Positions 24,680-39,598 are shown, counted from the stretch's first letter. The stretch is DNA of 64,000 nt from Pseudomonas azadiae (GCF_019145355.1 NZ_JAHSTY010000001.1:1860001-1924000); one strand, 5' to 3'. Program-made: numbers and translations. The notes: generated by a model from the sequence alone, not told the origin.

Positions 24680-26788
24680 TCAGGTGTGTTCGGGTGGATG
24701 CCGCAACGATAGCACAGCGTCGGACATTTCTGACGGCTGCTCCAACTCCAGCATCAAGCCACTCAAGCGCTTGACCTTGCGCCGCACCGCTTCTTCAAAC
24801 ACGCCGCCACGGGGCTCGATCAGGCTGAACCAGCGCTTGGCCCGGGTGATGCCGGTGTAGATCAATTCCTTGGTGAGCACCGGGTTCAGCGCATCCGGCA
24901 GGATCAACGCCGTGTGGGTAAATTCCGAGCCCTGGGATTTGTGCACGGTCATGGCGTACACGGTTTCCACATCATTCAAACGGCTGGGCAACACAAAGCG
25001 CACGCCGCCCTGGCCATCGTTCCGCGGAAAGGCCACGCGCAGCACCTGCGGGCCGCCGTCGCTTTCGGGCAGTTTGAGGGCGATACCGATGTCGCCATTC
25101 ATCAAGCCCAGGCCGTAATCGTTGCGGGTCATCAACACGGGGCGGCCTTCATACCAGTGCTCGTCGCCTTCGATCAGCCGCACCTTGCGCAAGGCGGCGG
25201 TGATGCGCAAGTTCAGGCCTTCCACGCCCCAAGGGCCTTTGCGCACCGCGCACAGCAGTTGGAACGCATCAAAGGCTTGCAGCAGTTGCTGCGCCCACTG
25301 GGTCCAGGCGGAGTCTTCGCGCGGGGTGTCGGGCCCGGGGCGCGCGCTTTGCAACAGGTTGAGGTAGTAACGATAACCTTGGGCGCCGTCGCTGCCCTGC
25401 CCGTCCAGCACCAGACGCTCCAGCGCATGATCGTGCTCGCCCTTGAGACCGATGCAGAACAGGTCGCTGTGGCTGCCAGCGGCCAGCAGCCTGCGCGCCT
25501 CTTCGGCGTTTTGCTGGTTGACCCAACGCGCCAGTTGGCCGATGCCGCTGCCCTCGCCGAAACGGCGCGAGTAACGCAGCATCACCACTTGCTGAGCCAA
25601 AGGGTGGCTGGCGTCGAGATCCTCATGCAAGCCGCTGCCACTGAGGTCTTCGCCGCTGACAGCTTGCAGCCACTGGCGAGTGTCGGGACTGTACCAGCCC
25701 GCTTCGGCGTCGCGGCACAGATCGCCGAGCACGGCGCCCGCCTCGACCGACGCGAGTTGGTCCTTGTCCCCCAGCAGCACCAGGCGTGCATGGGCCGGCA
25801 AGGCGTCGAGCAGGTTGGCCATCATTTCCAGGTCGATCATCGACGCTTCGTCCACCACCAGCACATCCAGGGGCAGCGGGTTGCCGACGTGATGGCGAAA
25901 GTGCCGCGTGCCCGGACGGCTGCCCAGCAGGCGGTGGACGGTGGTGACCTGGGTCGGGATTTTTTCCTTGACGCTCTGCGGCACTTGCAGCGACAGCACT
26001 TGCTGGCTGATGGACTCGGTGAGCCGTGCGGCCGCTTTACCGGTGGGCGCCGCCAGACGGATGCGCAACGGGTTGCCGGTTTCCACGGCCGGCGCCTGCA
26101 ACAGCGCGAGCAAGCGCACCACGGTGGTGGTCTTGCCGGTGCCGGGGCCGCCGGTGACGATACTGAAGGCACCGCGAGTGGCCAGGGCGCAGGCGAGCTT
26201 TTGCCAGTCGATCACGCCGTCGGGCGGCGGTTGGTCGAACAAACTGTTCAGGCGCTGCGGTAAATCGGCGGCGACGGTTTCCCGGGTGGCGAGACGCAGG
26301 CGCAAGGCGGTGTCGATGCGTCGCTCGTAGGTCCAGTAGCGGCGCAGGTACAGGCGCTTGCCGGACAGCACCAACGGGCGGCTTTGGGCGGACTCACTGC
26401 CGTCCACGGCCAGCGCGACCAGGCGGCTTGAGGCCAGCGCATGGCACCAATGGGCGCCATCGAGTCCATCCAGCAACTGCGAGGGCAACAGCATGGCCCC
26501 GGTTTGCAGGTCACCCTCTGGCGGCAGAGACAGGGCGAAATCCGGCGCCTTGAGGGTTTCGAACACGTCGAGGCAAACGTGGCCATGGCCCAATTGGTGG
26601 CTGGTCAGCGCCGCCGCCAACAGCACCAAAGGATCGGCCTGTGGATCAAGTTCGTGCAGAAAGCCGACGAAGGCTTTGTCCAGGGCGCGCAACCATCCGC
26701 GATCGACCCAACGTTCCAGCAGTTGCACCAGGTCGGCGGCGCGGCTCAGAGGCGCCAGTTCCTCGAGCGGTAACGGCGACAAGCTCAT
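24680..26788 (-). CDS. recD: Exodeoxyribonuclease V alpha subunit
   Basis: 702 residues. Superfamily 1B 5'-3' helicase, the fast motor of RecBCD. Walker A GGPGTGKTTTVVRL, Walker B VVDEASMIDLEMM, and the C-terminal UvrD-like motif AMTVHKSQGSEF and TGITRAKRW. The start overlaps the recB stop, so the three subunits are translationally coupled (recC, recB, recD). Confidence 0.97.
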   Translation of the reverse strand: MSLSPLPLEELAPLSRAADLVQLLERWVDRGWLRALDKAFVGFLHELDPQADPLVLLAAALTSHQLGHGHVCLDVFETLKAPDFALSLPPEGDLQTGAMLLPSQLLDGLDGAHWCHALASSRLVALAVDGSESAQSRPLVLSGKRLYLRRYWTYERRIDTALRLRLATRETVAADLPQRLNSLFDQPPPDGVIDWQKLACALATRGAFSIVTGGPGTGKTTTVVRLLALLQAPAVETGNPLRIRLAAPTGKAAARLTESISQQVLSLQVPQSVKEKIPTQVTTVHRLLGSRPGTRHFRHHVGNPLPLDVLVVDEASMIDLEMMANLLDALPAHARLVLLGDKDQLASVEAGAVLGDLCRDAEAGWYSPDTRQWLQAVSGEDLSGSGLHEDLDASHPLAQQVVMLRYSRRFGEGSGIGQLARWVNQQNAEEARRLLAAGSHSDLFCIGLKGEHDHALERLVLDGQGSDGAQGYRYYLNLLQSARPGPDTPREDSAWTQWAQQLLQAFDAFQLLCAVRKGPWGVEGLNLRITAALRKVRLIEGDEHWYEGRPVLMTRNDYGLGLMNGDIGIALKLPESDGGPQVLRVAFPRNDGQGGVRFVLPSRLNDVETVYAMTVHKSQGSEFTHTALILPDALNPVLTKELIYTGITRAKRWFSLIEPRGGVFEEAVRRKVKRLSGLMLELEQPSEMSDAVLSLRHPPEHT

Positions 26789-29700
26789 AGCAACACTCCT
26801 TGTTCCCAGGCGGGCTCAACCTTGGGCGGTATGGGCTTGCCCTGGAACAGCAGGTCCAGGCCTTCGATCAATTCCCGTGGCGGCCGGGTGAAATACGCCC
26901 CCTGGCTGGCGGACTGGGTACCGCGCAGGAACAGGTACAGCGCGCCGCCGACATGGCGCTCGTAGTCATAGTCGGGCAGTCGCGCCTTGAGCTGGCGGTG
27001 CAGAGCCAGCAGGTAAAGCACGTATTGCAGGTCGTACCGATGCTCAAGGATCGACTGTTCCATGGCGTCGTGTGTGTAGGCCGAATCGTCGGGGCCAAGC
27101 CAGTTGGATTTGTAATCGGCCACGTAGTAGCGGCCGTCATGCTCGAAGGTCAGGTCGATGAAACCCTTGAACATACCGTTGAGCAGCACCGGTTCGGCGG
27201 CAACGCGCGACACGCCGTTGTGGGTGTATTGGCACACCAGCTTGTCGAGGGCCAGCACGTCGACCTTATGGCTGGCGAACCAGAACTCCATTTCGATCTG
27301 GTACTGCTGCAAACCGCTGAGGGCGACGTGGCCGTTATCCACAGGCAATGGCGCTTGCAGCAGATGGCCGAGCCAACTGCTGAGGGTGATGATCCAGCCT
27401 TCCCAGTTACGGCGGTTGCAGCGGGCGCCCACGGCTTTTTCGATAGCCTCGGGGGTGACGTTGAAACGCTCTTCACCCGCCCATTCCAGCAAGCCGTGGA
27501 GGAAGGTCCCGGGGTTGGGCCCGCGTGGGAAACGGTGAATGTCGCCGCCGGACGCCGCCACTTCACGCGGTGCGTCGGGGTCGAGGCGCTCGTCATCGAA
27601 CAGCTTCTGGGCTTGTGGGCTTTCCGGCGCTTCGGGACTTGCCGCGCTCATGCTGTCGCCGATGCGCAAGGCGCTGTAGGAGGCAATCCACCAGTTTTCG
27701 GCGGCCTTGCGTTTGGGCAGCAAGGGCGCTCGCAGCGTGGCGTCGTTGCGCGGCGGGTGAAAGAGGACGTCTTGCGCTTCGGGCACCTGGGCATAATCGA
27801 TTGCGGCGCAACCTTCCTGCAGGTCCAGCAGCCAGCGCGCCAGGCCGGCGGATTCTCCCAACGAGGCACCGGCGCCCAGCAAATAGCCCAGTGCCGACAG
27901 GTGCAGTACGGAACTGCTGCTGTTGCCGCGCTTGAGGTCGGCGATGCCGAGCCAGCACGCATGTTTGGCGCGGGTCAACGCGACATAGAACAGGCGCAGG
28001 TCTTCGGCGAGGCGCTCGTCGTCGGCCTGGGCGGTCAACTCAGGCGTAGGGCGCAGGCTGACTTGGGATTTGCCGTGTTCGTCGTGGTAATGCAGGGGCA
28101 AGCGACTGCCATCGACCGGTTTGGCTGAGCAGATGAAAGGCAGGAAGACCAGGTTGTATTCCAAGCCTTTGGATTTGTGGATAGTCACCACCTTGACCAG
28201 TTGCTCGTCGCTTTCCAGGCGCAGGATTTGTTCCTCTCCGGCCTGGCCTGATAGCGCCAGGTGCTCGGCCAAATGGCGGATCAGCGCCTGTTCGCCGTCC
28301 AGTTCGGAGGCTGCCTGCTGCAGCAGTTCGCTGAGGTGCAGCAGGTTGGTCAGCACCCGTTCGCCGTCACTGCGCGCGATCAGGGTTTGCGGCAGTTTGA
28401 AGTCGTGCAGCAGACGACGCAGCATCGGCAGCACGCCTTGGGTGCGCCAGATTGCGCGGTAGCCACGGAACTGCATGACGCGGCTTTCCCACGCGAGTTC
28501 GTCCTGATTCAGACGCTCCAGTTCCGGCAGTGACAGGTTCAGCGTGACGCAGGCCAGGGCGGCGCGCAGCGGGCGTTCGACATCCGGTTCGGCGCATGCC
28601 TTGAGCCAGGCCAGCAGGTCGTGAGCTTCCTGGGCCGCGAACACCGAATCTTTGTCAGACAGGTAGACACTTCGTACGCCACGTGCGGCCAATTCGGCGC
28701 GCACGGCCTGGGCTTCTTTGCCGTCGCGAACGAGGATGGCGATATCTGAAGGAAGCACGCCGTTGAAGCTCGCGTCCGGCTGCAGGAAACCGGCAGTGCC
28801 TTGCTGTCCGCCGTTGAGCAACTCAACAATATGTGTGGCGCAGGCCGCCGCGAGTTGCTGACGATAAACCAGGTTGGAAACAGGCTGATCGGTGGACAAG
28901 TGCCAGAGGTTCAGCGCCGGCAGCGTCTGGCCGTTGACCTGCAAGTGTTCCTTGCGGCCTTGGGACAACACCGAGTGGAACGGCACCGGGTTCTCGCCCT
29001 CCGGCTCGCGGAACAGGAACGCGCCACGGCCTTTTTCCGCGCGCTGGAACACATGGTTCACCGCCTCGACCATCGCATGGCTGGAACGGAAGTTGGTGCC
29101 CAGCGTGTGGTGGCGGCCGGTGGTGGACTGGCGGGCGCGCAGGTAGGTGTAGATGTCAGCGCCACGGAAGGCATAGATCGCCTGCTTGGGGTCGCCAATC
29201 AGGAACAGGCCGCTGTCGAGGTGGTTTTCTTCGATGCGGTAAATACTGTCGAAGATGCTGTATTGCACGGGGTCGGTGTCTTGGAACTCGTCGATCAAGG
29301 CCACCGGGAATTGCTCGCGAATCACACTGGCCAGGCGTTCGCCTCCATCGGCTTGCAGCGCGGCATTGAGACGAATAAGCATGTCGTCGAAGCCCATTTC
29401 GGCGCGGCGGCGTTTTTCTTCTTCGAAGCGTTTGCCCACCCAGCCGGCGGCGTGTTGCAACACGGCGGCGTCGGGCGTCGGCAGCGCATCAAGGGCCTGC
29501 TTGAGGCCGGCCATGGCGCCGATACCGGGATGCCGCGGTGGCTCACCCTTCCAGGCTTCGGCCATGCCGTCGGGCGTCAGGCGAATGAAGCCGGTGCCGA
29601 TGTCCAGTTGTTCCAGGGATTCGTCAGCGGCCCATGCGCTGATCTTCTCGAACCAGGGTTCGAAGTAACGTGCTTGCATCTTGCGTCCGTCGACGGCTTT

Positions 29701-30459
29701 GGCGGCGACCGCTTGCAGGCAGAGGTCGCGTAGCTCGGCGGCCCATTGCAGCCAAGGCGCCTTGAGAGTTGTGAGCGCTTCGCGACGCTCTTGCAGGCAA
29801 GCCGTGATCAGTTCGGCCGGCTCGCGGGTCTCATCGGTGGGCCGTTCGCTGCCGAACAACGCGCGTACGCGCGGCATCAAGGCGGCCGGGCCACCCCAGT
29901 TGTTGCGCACCCAGTTAAGCGCGTCGTCGTGCATCGGGTAGCAGAACAATCGCCAGTAATCACGCAGCACTTCGCCAAGCAAGTCGCTATGGTCGGTTTC
30001 CAGGGTTTGGGTGAACAGGCTGCCGCTGTCGAAGGCGTGTTCGCGCAGCATGCGCTGGCACCAACTGTGGATGGTCGAGACGGCGGCTTCGTCCATCCAT
30101 TGCGCGGCGATGTCCAGCCGGTTGGCGCAGGCGGGCCATTGTTCGACTGGGTAGTCGTCGCGCAGGTCAGCGATCAGGGCGTCGGGTTGTTCGATTTCTT
30201 CGCGGAAAAAGCGTGCGGCTTCAGCCAGGCGAATGCGGATGCGTTCGCGCAGCTCCTTGGTGGCGGCGTCGGTGAACGTCACAACCAGGATTTGCGGCGG
30301 CAACAGCTCACGGCCAAAGCCTGATGGGTCGCCACCATGGCCGAGCACCAGGCGCAGGTAAAGCGCAGAGATGGTGAACGTCTTGCCCGTGCCGGCGCTG
30401 GCTTCGATCAGCTGGCTGCCTTTGAGCGGGAAGGCCAGGGCCAAGGGTTTACCGATCAT
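26785..30459 (-). CDS. recB: Exodeoxyribonuclease V beta subunit
   Basis: 1224 residues from the ATG at 30459 (MIGKPLALAFPLKGSQLIEA), which overlaps the recC stop. 3'-5' SF1A helicase plus nuclease. Walker A EASAGTGKTFTISALYLRL near residue 20; DEFQDTDPVQY (Walker B); VVTIHKSKGLEYNLVFLPF; C-terminal nuclease motif YYVADYKSNWLGP with the metal aspartate and lysine. Repairs double-strand breaks and loads RecA at Chi. Confidence 0.97.
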   Translation of the reverse strand: MIGKPLALAFPLKGSQLIEASAGTGKTFTISALYLRLVLGHGGDPSGFGRELLPPQILVVTFTDAATKELRERIRIRLAEAARFFREEIEQPDALIADLRDDYPVEQWPACANRLDIAAQWMDEAAVSTIHSWCQRMLREHAFDSGSLFTQTLETDHSDLLGEVLRDYWRLFCYPMHDDALNWVRNNWGGPAALMPRVRALFGSERPTDETREPAELITACLQERREALTTLKAPWLQWAAELRDLCLQAVAAKAVDGRKMQARYFEPWFEKISAWAADESLEQLDIGTGFIRLTPDGMAEAWKGEPPRHPGIGAMAGLKQALDALPTPDAAVLQHAAGWVGKRFEEEKRRRAEMGFDDMLIRLNAALQADGGERLASVIREQFPVALIDEFQDTDPVQYSIFDSIYRIEENHLDSGLFLIGDPKQAIYAFRGADIYTYLRARQSTTGRHHTLGTNFRSSHAMVEAVNHVFQRAEKGRGAFLFREPEGENPVPFHSVLSQGRKEHLQVNGQTLPALNLWHLSTDQPVSNLVYRQQLAAACATHIVELLNGGQQGTAGFLQPDASFNGVLPSDIAILVRDGKEAQAVRAELAARGVRSVYLSDKDSVFAAQEAHDLLAWLKACAEPDVERPLRAALACVTLNLSLPELERLNQDELAWESRVMQFRGYRAIWRTQGVLPMLRRLLHDFKLPQTLIARSDGERVLTNLLHLSELLQQAASELDGEQALIRHLAEHLALSGQAGEEQILRLESDEQLVKVVTIHKSKGLEYNLVFLPFICSAKPVDGSRLPLHYHDEHGKSQVSLRPTPELTAQADDERLAEDLRLFYVALTRAKHACWLGIADLKRGNSSSSVLHLSALGYLLGAGASLGESAGLARWLLDLQEGCAAIDYAQVPEAQDVLFHPPRNDATLRAPLLPKRKAAENWWIASYSALRIGDSMSAASPEAPESPQAQKLFDDERLDPDAPREVAASGGDIHRFPRGPNPGTFLHGLLEWAGEERFNVTPEAIEKAVGARCNRRNWEGWIITLSSWLGHLLQAPLPVDNGHVALSGLQQYQIEMEFWFASHKVDVLALDKLVCQYTHNGVSRVAAEPVLLNGMFKGFIDLTFEHDGRYYVADYKSNWLGPDDSAYTHDAMEQSILEHRYDLQYVLYLLALHRQLKARLPDYDYERHVGGALYLFLRGTQSASQGAYFTRPPRELIEGLDLLFQGKPIPPKVEPAWEQGVLL

Positions 30460-33400
30460 GCGCAGGCCTCGCTGGTGAGGGATCGCCAAGGGGCGTTGAT
30501 CAGTGGGCGGTACAGGGTTTCGCACCAGCCTTCGAATTCTTCGCTCGCGACCAGCGCGGCGTAGTCGGGAAATTGCCGGGTGAGCGCCGGCGTTTCGCGA
30601 CGTTCGCCGTCGGTGGTCAGGCCATCGCCTTCGTAGGCTTTACAGGCTGCTGCCTGGGCTTTGCCTGGATCGGTTTGGCCGAGCCAGGCAAAAGCGGTTT
30701 TGACGGCCACAGGCAGCGGTTTACTCATGCCGGTGTGCCAGGCGAGCAGCAGATGGCCGAGGATTTCCTGGGCAACGGGTTTCTCCAGAGGAGGCAGCAA
30801 CAAGGTGTCGTCGCTGGCCACCAGGCCGGTACTCAACGGCAGGCCGCAGGCGCAGGCCACCACATGATTGACCCACGGGCGAATCAGTCGATGCCACTTG
30901 CGGGTCTTGATCGAGCCAATGCTGTTGGGAATAGTGGTGACGCTTAGCAGGCCGCCATCACTGCGCCGATGCAGACCGCTGATCCAGCCTTCCAACTGAA
31001 TACCCTGATGCTCAAAACTGACCGGTTCGGCAGCGGTGTGCGGGGTGGGCCAAAGGACCAGTAATTGTTGATAGCGGTGCAGCAGATCGGGCAATGGCTC
31101 AATCAGTTCGTTGCGCAGGCATTCACCGAAACCGACCATGGGCAACAGGCCACTGCCTTGCAGACGCAATGCCTGGGCATTGAGGGCGTGGCCGGGTTGA
31201 TCAGGCTGGGTGAGTGCAGCGTTCAGCAGGCTGTCACTCAGGTTGTAGCGCTGCAGTGCGTCGAGAACGAAGGGTTCTTCGTCGGCCAGCGGCACTTCGG
31301 CGGCTTCGAAGAATACTTTCAGCCGCTGGCTGAAGAAGTGTTTGACCGGGTTGCGCAGGAAGTCCTGTAACTGGCCGAGGCTCAGGGGCTCTTCCTGTTC
31401 GTGCGGGGTCAGGTCGTGTTGTATCGGGACGGCGTCGGATGCTTCGTGGAGCAATTGCCATTCGCGAGCGTAGCTGAATAGCGCATCGCCTTCATGGAAA
31501 TAGCGGGCGCTGAACGGTTGCAACGGATGTTCTTGGGTCATGGCGTCAATAAGCGGCTGGTCGCTGTTTGCGTGATGCCAGCCACTGGCGAGATGGTCGC
31601 GCAGTTGGCCGATCAATACCGAGGCCGGGCGGTCGCTGTTGTCGCGGATGCTACGGCCCACCCAGCTGACGTAGAGCTGGTCGCGGGCTGAAAGCAGGGC
31701 TTCGAGCAGCAGATAACGGTCGTCTTCTCGGCGTGAACGGTCGCCGGGGCGATAGTCGCTGCCCATCAGGTCGAAGTCCAGCGGTGGTTGGGCGCGCGGG
31801 TAATCACCATCGTTCATGCCAAGCAGGCAAACGAGCTTGAACGGGATTGCACGCATGGGCATCAAGGTGCAGAAATTGACCGCACCGGCGAGGAAGCGTT
31901 GTGAAAGGCGGCCTTGGTCCAGACCCGCCAGCCAGGCTTCACGGACTACAGTGAGGGGTAACTCGTCCTGAAGGCCTACGGACTCGCAGGTTTCCAGCCA
32001 GGTTTCGCGCAGTTGCTCGAGTTGGCCCAGCAGATAATCGTCGTGTTCGCTGCTCGGCAAAAAGAACAGTTGCATCAGGCGTTGCAAGCGTTCGCCCCAC
32101 GCCTGTGGAGCTGCGGGTTGCGACAGCGCTTGATGGGCGTCGTTGAGTGCGTCGAGCAAGGCGACCAACGGACCGATCAGGGCCGCGTCGAGGCCACCGA
32201 TTTCGTCGTAGGGCTCAATGCCGTCACAGGTAGCACCTGTGCCTACGGCGTAGCCAAGCAGCATTCTGCGCAAGCCGAAACGCCAGCTGTTTTGCTCCAG
32301 TTCCGTTGGCAGGCCCAGGCCGGCGCGCTGTTCGGCGTTGAGGCCCCAGCGGATGCCGGCGCCTTCGATCCAACGGTGCAACGTGGGCAGGTCACGCTCC
32401 TTGATGGCAAAGCGTTCGCGCAAGGCCGGAACGTCGAGCAGGTCGAGGATTTCGCTGACGGGGAAGCGGCTGTCGGGGAGTTTCAGCAGGTGCTCGACGG
32501 CGATCAGCAGGGGATCGCGGCCGCGTTGGCCCTGGTCGGTAAGGGTGAACGGGATTAAGCGTGAGTCATTGCGCTCAAGCTGACCGAAGACGGCACGGAT
32601 GTGCGGTGCGTAGCTGTCGACATCGGGGACCATGACGATGATGTCCCGGGGGCGCAGCGTGGGGTCGGCACTGAAGCGCTGGAGCAATTGGTCGTGAAGG
32701 ATTTCCACTTCGCGTTGGGCGCTGTGGGCGATGTGGAAGCGGATGGAGGTGTCACTTTCCAGGTCGACGGCGGGCCATAGCTCGCGGGTTTCATTGAGTG
32801 GGCGCAGTTCGAGGATATCGTCCTGGAGCTGATTGAGCAGTGTGGTGGGTTCGCTGTCGCTGAACAGGTCGATACGACCATCGCGGAAGGCTGCGCGGTA
32901 GCTATTCGGATCGTCGTAGCTGTCCAGCAAGCTGATGTAGTCACGACCTTGTTTGCCCCAGGCAGCCAGCAACGGGTGCGCGTGCTGATGCAGGGTTTGC
33001 GGGTCTATGGTGACGGGCATGCCGGCTTTACGCGCCTGGCGTTTGTATTCGTTACGCAGCAGGTCTTTGTCGGCAACGATGTCGGACCAATGGTGGCGAC
33101 ACGGGTTGTGCACGCAGAGCAGGACTTGGCTGAAGCGCGCAAGACCGGCGAGGGCTTCAAGCGCCTGGGCCGGCAACGAGGAAATGCCGAAGACGATAAC
33201 CCGGGATGGGAGGCCCATGGGGGCTGTCTCAAGCGTATTGATGCGTTCGATGAAACGTTGGTGAACGCCGGCGCGGCTTTGGGCCATGCCTTTTTCACCT
33301 ACATCCAGCAGCAGCGCGCGCCACAGTTCGGCTTGCCAGCAGTTGGCGGGGTTGAGCGGTTTGGACTCGCCTCGGCCGTTGCGCAGCTGGTGGCGACCGG

Positions 33401-33905
33401 CTGCCCAGTCTTCCAGCCAGTCGGCGCGGTAGACTTGGTATTGGTCGAACAGGTCAGCCAGGCGCTCAGCGAGTTGGTAGCGTTTGCGCAGGTCTGTGTC
33501 GTGGGTGAGGAAGCGCTGCAGCGGTTCAAAATGTGGTTGATCAATGAGCTCCGGGAGCAGGCGCATCAGGCGCCAGGTCAGAGGAGCTTTATCGAGCAGG
33601 GACTTTGCCGGGATTTCGTCACGGCCCAAGACCATGCGGTAGAGCTGCCACATGAAGCTGCCGGGGAGTTGCACGTCGATTGCTGCAGCGATGCCGCAGC
33701 CGCCCATGTCGTCATCTTCCGGATCTTCAGCCAACGCCAACTTGAGCCATTGGGCGATACCGTTGCTTTGTACCAGGGCAATTTCGTTTTCCAGAGGCGC
33801 CAGGGGATAGCGACGCATCCAGCTGACCACCAGGCTGCGCAGTTCGTCCAGGCGGTTGCCGTGAACCACCATGAATCCAGCACTGAGGGACGTCGCGTCC
33901 GGCAT
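30456..33905 (-). CDS. recC: Exodeoxyribonuclease V gamma subunit
   Basis: 1149 residues, the family length. Chi-recognition and scaffold subunit with degenerate helicase and nuclease folds. Start GFMVVHGNRLDELRSLVVSW; DIIVMVPDVDSYAPHIRAVF is typical. First gene of recCBD. Its promoter must lie in the 145 bases between the 5S rRNA terminator and 33905. Confidence 0.96.
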   Translation of the reverse strand: MPDATSLSAGFMVVHGNRLDELRSLVVSWMRRYPLAPLENEIALVQSNGIAQWLKLALAEDPEDDDMGGCGIAAAIDVQLPGSFMWQLYRMVLGRDEIPAKSLLDKAPLTWRLMRLLPELIDQPHFEPLQRFLTHDTDLRKRYQLAERLADLFDQYQVYRADWLEDWAAGRHQLRNGRGESKPLNPANCWQAELWRALLLDVGEKGMAQSRAGVHQRFIERINTLETAPMGLPSRVIVFGISSLPAQALEALAGLARFSQVLLCVHNPCRHHWSDIVADKDLLRNEYKRQARKAGMPVTIDPQTLHQHAHPLLAAWGKQGRDYISLLDSYDDPNSYRAAFRDGRIDLFSDSEPTTLLNQLQDDILELRPLNETRELWPAVDLESDTSIRFHIAHSAQREVEILHDQLLQRFSADPTLRPRDIIVMVPDVDSYAPHIRAVFGQLERNDSRLIPFTLTDQGQRGRDPLLIAVEHLLKLPDSRFPVSEILDLLDVPALRERFAIKERDLPTLHRWIEGAGIRWGLNAEQRAGLGLPTELEQNSWRFGLRRMLLGYAVGTGATCDGIEPYDEIGGLDAALIGPLVALLDALNDAHQALSQPAAPQAWGERLQRLMQLFFLPSSEHDDYLLGQLEQLRETWLETCESVGLQDELPLTVVREAWLAGLDQGRLSQRFLAGAVNFCTLMPMRAIPFKLVCLLGMNDGDYPRAQPPLDFDLMGSDYRPGDRSRREDDRYLLLEALLSARDQLYVSWVGRSIRDNSDRPASVLIGQLRDHLASGWHHANSDQPLIDAMTQEHPLQPFSARYFHEGDALFSYAREWQLLHEASDAVPIQHDLTPHEQEEPLSLGQLQDFLRNPVKHFFSQRLKVFFEAAEVPLADEEPFVLDALQRYNLSDSLLNAALTQPDQPGHALNAQALRLQGSGLLPMVGFGECLRNELIEPLPDLLHRYQQLLVLWPTPHTAAEPVSFEHQGIQLEGWISGLHRRSDGGLLSVTTIPNSIGSIKTRKWHRLIRPWVNHVVACACGLPLSTGLVASDDTLLLPPLEKPVAQEILGHLLLAWHTGMSKPLPVAVKTAFAWLGQTDPGKAQAAACKAYEGDGLTTDGERRETPALTRQFPDYAALVASEEFEGWCETLYRPLINAPWRSLTSEACA

Positions 33906-34001
33906 AACGGCTTCCTTGGGAAAAGCAAAATCGAGGGTGCGACTTTAGCACTGTGTGCTGTTATTGGCGGAACTGGGATGTTAGATGTCTTTTCGACCGC
34001 C

Positions 34002-34040
34002 CAAAACAAAACCCCATCTGCTTTCGCAAATGGGGTTTCG
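34002..34040 (-). terminator. rRNA operon terminator
   Basis: On the minus strand: AAACCCCAT-TTGCGAAAGCAG-ATGGGGTTTTGTTTTGG. Strong stem followed by T-rich sequence, about ten bases after the 5S rRNA and before recC. Confidence 0.9.
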
Positions 34041-34048
34041 GAATTTAA

Positions 34049-34166
34049 TCTTGACGATGACCTACTCTCACATGGGGAAACCCCACACTACCATCGGCGA
34101 TGCATCGTTTCACTGCTGAGTTCGGGATGGGATCAGGTGGTTCCAATGCTCTATGGTCGTCAAGAA
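34049..34166 (-). rRNA. 5S ribosomal RNA
   Basis: About 118 bases; the complementary ends CTTGACGA... and ...TCGTCAAG, and internal CCATAGAGCATTGGAACCAC and CGAACTCAGCAGTGAAACGA, are typical Pseudomonas 5S rRNA. Last product of the operon. End positions are accurate to one or two bases. Confidence 0.96.
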
Positions 34167-34321
34167 ATTCGGGTACTGAGTCGTGACCAGATGGCCTCGC
34201 TTCAGCAAATTGGGTATGTGACAGCTTTCGGTGTTTTGTGAGCGTCGAACTTTCGGTTCATCTCGTCTTCACACACCGCAATCTGATGCTCGTTAGAGTC
34301 GTCAAATTGCTTGGGTGTTAT

Positions 34322-37213
<2,892 letters not shown>

Positions 37214-37360
37214 ATATAACCCCAAGCAATCTGGTTATACTGTGAAGACAACATTCGCCGAAAATTCGAATTTCTCGATTAAGAGAACTCACAAATTTTA
37301 CCTTAGCCTGATCCGTTACCAGTGAAAGTAACGTTCAGTCTATCTTTCTATCACATACCC

Positions 37361-37378
37361 AAATTTTTAAAGAACGAT
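37361..37378 (-). promoter_or_regulatory. Spacer boxA antitermination site
   Basis: On the minus strand TCGTTCTTTAAAAATTTG lies between tRNA-Ala and 23S rRNA, the place and sequence of the internal rRNA antitermination boxA in gammaproteobacteria. Confidence 0.7.
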
Positions 37379-37461
37379 CTAATCAAAGACTAGAAATCAA
37401 CATTCACCATCATCACGATGGAATGCTCATTTCTAAGCTTTCATAACGTCAGAAGCAGTAG

Positions 37462-37537
37462 TGGTGGAGCCAAACGGGATCGAACCGTTGACCTCCTGCG
37501 TGCAAGGCAGGCGCTCTCCCAGCTGAGCTATGGCCCC
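37462..37537 (-). tRNA. tRNA-Ala (TGC)
   Basis: 76 bases on the minus strand, GGGGCCATAGCTCAGCTGGG at the 5' end, anticodon loop CTTGCACG, TpsiC arm GGTTCGATCC and encoded CCA. Second tRNA of the 16S-23S spacer. Confidence 0.98.
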
Positions 37538-37567
37538 GTATTTCTACAGGCGTTTCCCACACAAAAT

Positions 37568-37644
<77 letters not shown>

Positions 37645-37726
37645 AATTTCGGGCTGCTTCTTATCGTCTTCTTCAATGAATCAAGCAATTCGTGTGGGAA
37701 CTTATGGAGCAGCTGATGTCGTCGAT

Positions 37727-39263
<1,537 letters not shown>

Positions 39264-39410
39264 AAACATCTTTGGGTTTTTAAGAAACCCTAAACTTGGC
39301 TCAGCAATCGTTGGTTACATCTTTGATTTCTCGCGGAGTAACTTGTGATGCTGATAATCTTGTTGACTATCAGTCTGACTCCACAAGCACCCACACGAAT
39401 TGCTTGATTC

Positions 39411-39426
39411 AGTTGTTAAAGAGCGG
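39411..39426 (-). promoter_or_regulatory. Leader boxA antitermination site
   Basis: CCGCTCTTTAACAACT on the minus strand, about 150 bases before 16S rRNA, matches the rrn leader boxA bound by NusB/S10. Confidence 0.8.
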
Positions 39427-39460
39427 TTGGTTAAGATCTTTCGTCTCAACCGAGGCGCGC

Positions 39461-39488
39461 ATTCTACAGCAGCCTCATTTGCTGTCAA
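39461..39488 (-). promoter_or_regulatory. rRNA promoter, proximal
   Basis: TTGACA-N16-TAGAAT on the minus strand followed by a GC-rich discriminator (GCGCGCC), as expected for a stringently controlled rRNA promoter. DksA, encoded at 57785, would act on it with ppGpp. Confidence 0.85.
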
Positions 39489-39570
39489 GTGATTATTTTC
39501 AGAAGTTTTCGAAGAATTCTTCAACAACTTCAACCACTTGCGCTTCCGATCTCTCGTTAGCGGGAGGCGA

Positions 39571-39598
39571 ATTCTACAGCGTTACACGCTGCTGTCAA
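39571..39598 (-). promoter_or_regulatory. rRNA promoter, middle
   Basis: TTGACA-N16-TAGAAT on the minus strand, same spacing and same -10 box as the proximal promoter, with the short match GCTGTAGAAT at both. Confidence 0.85.
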
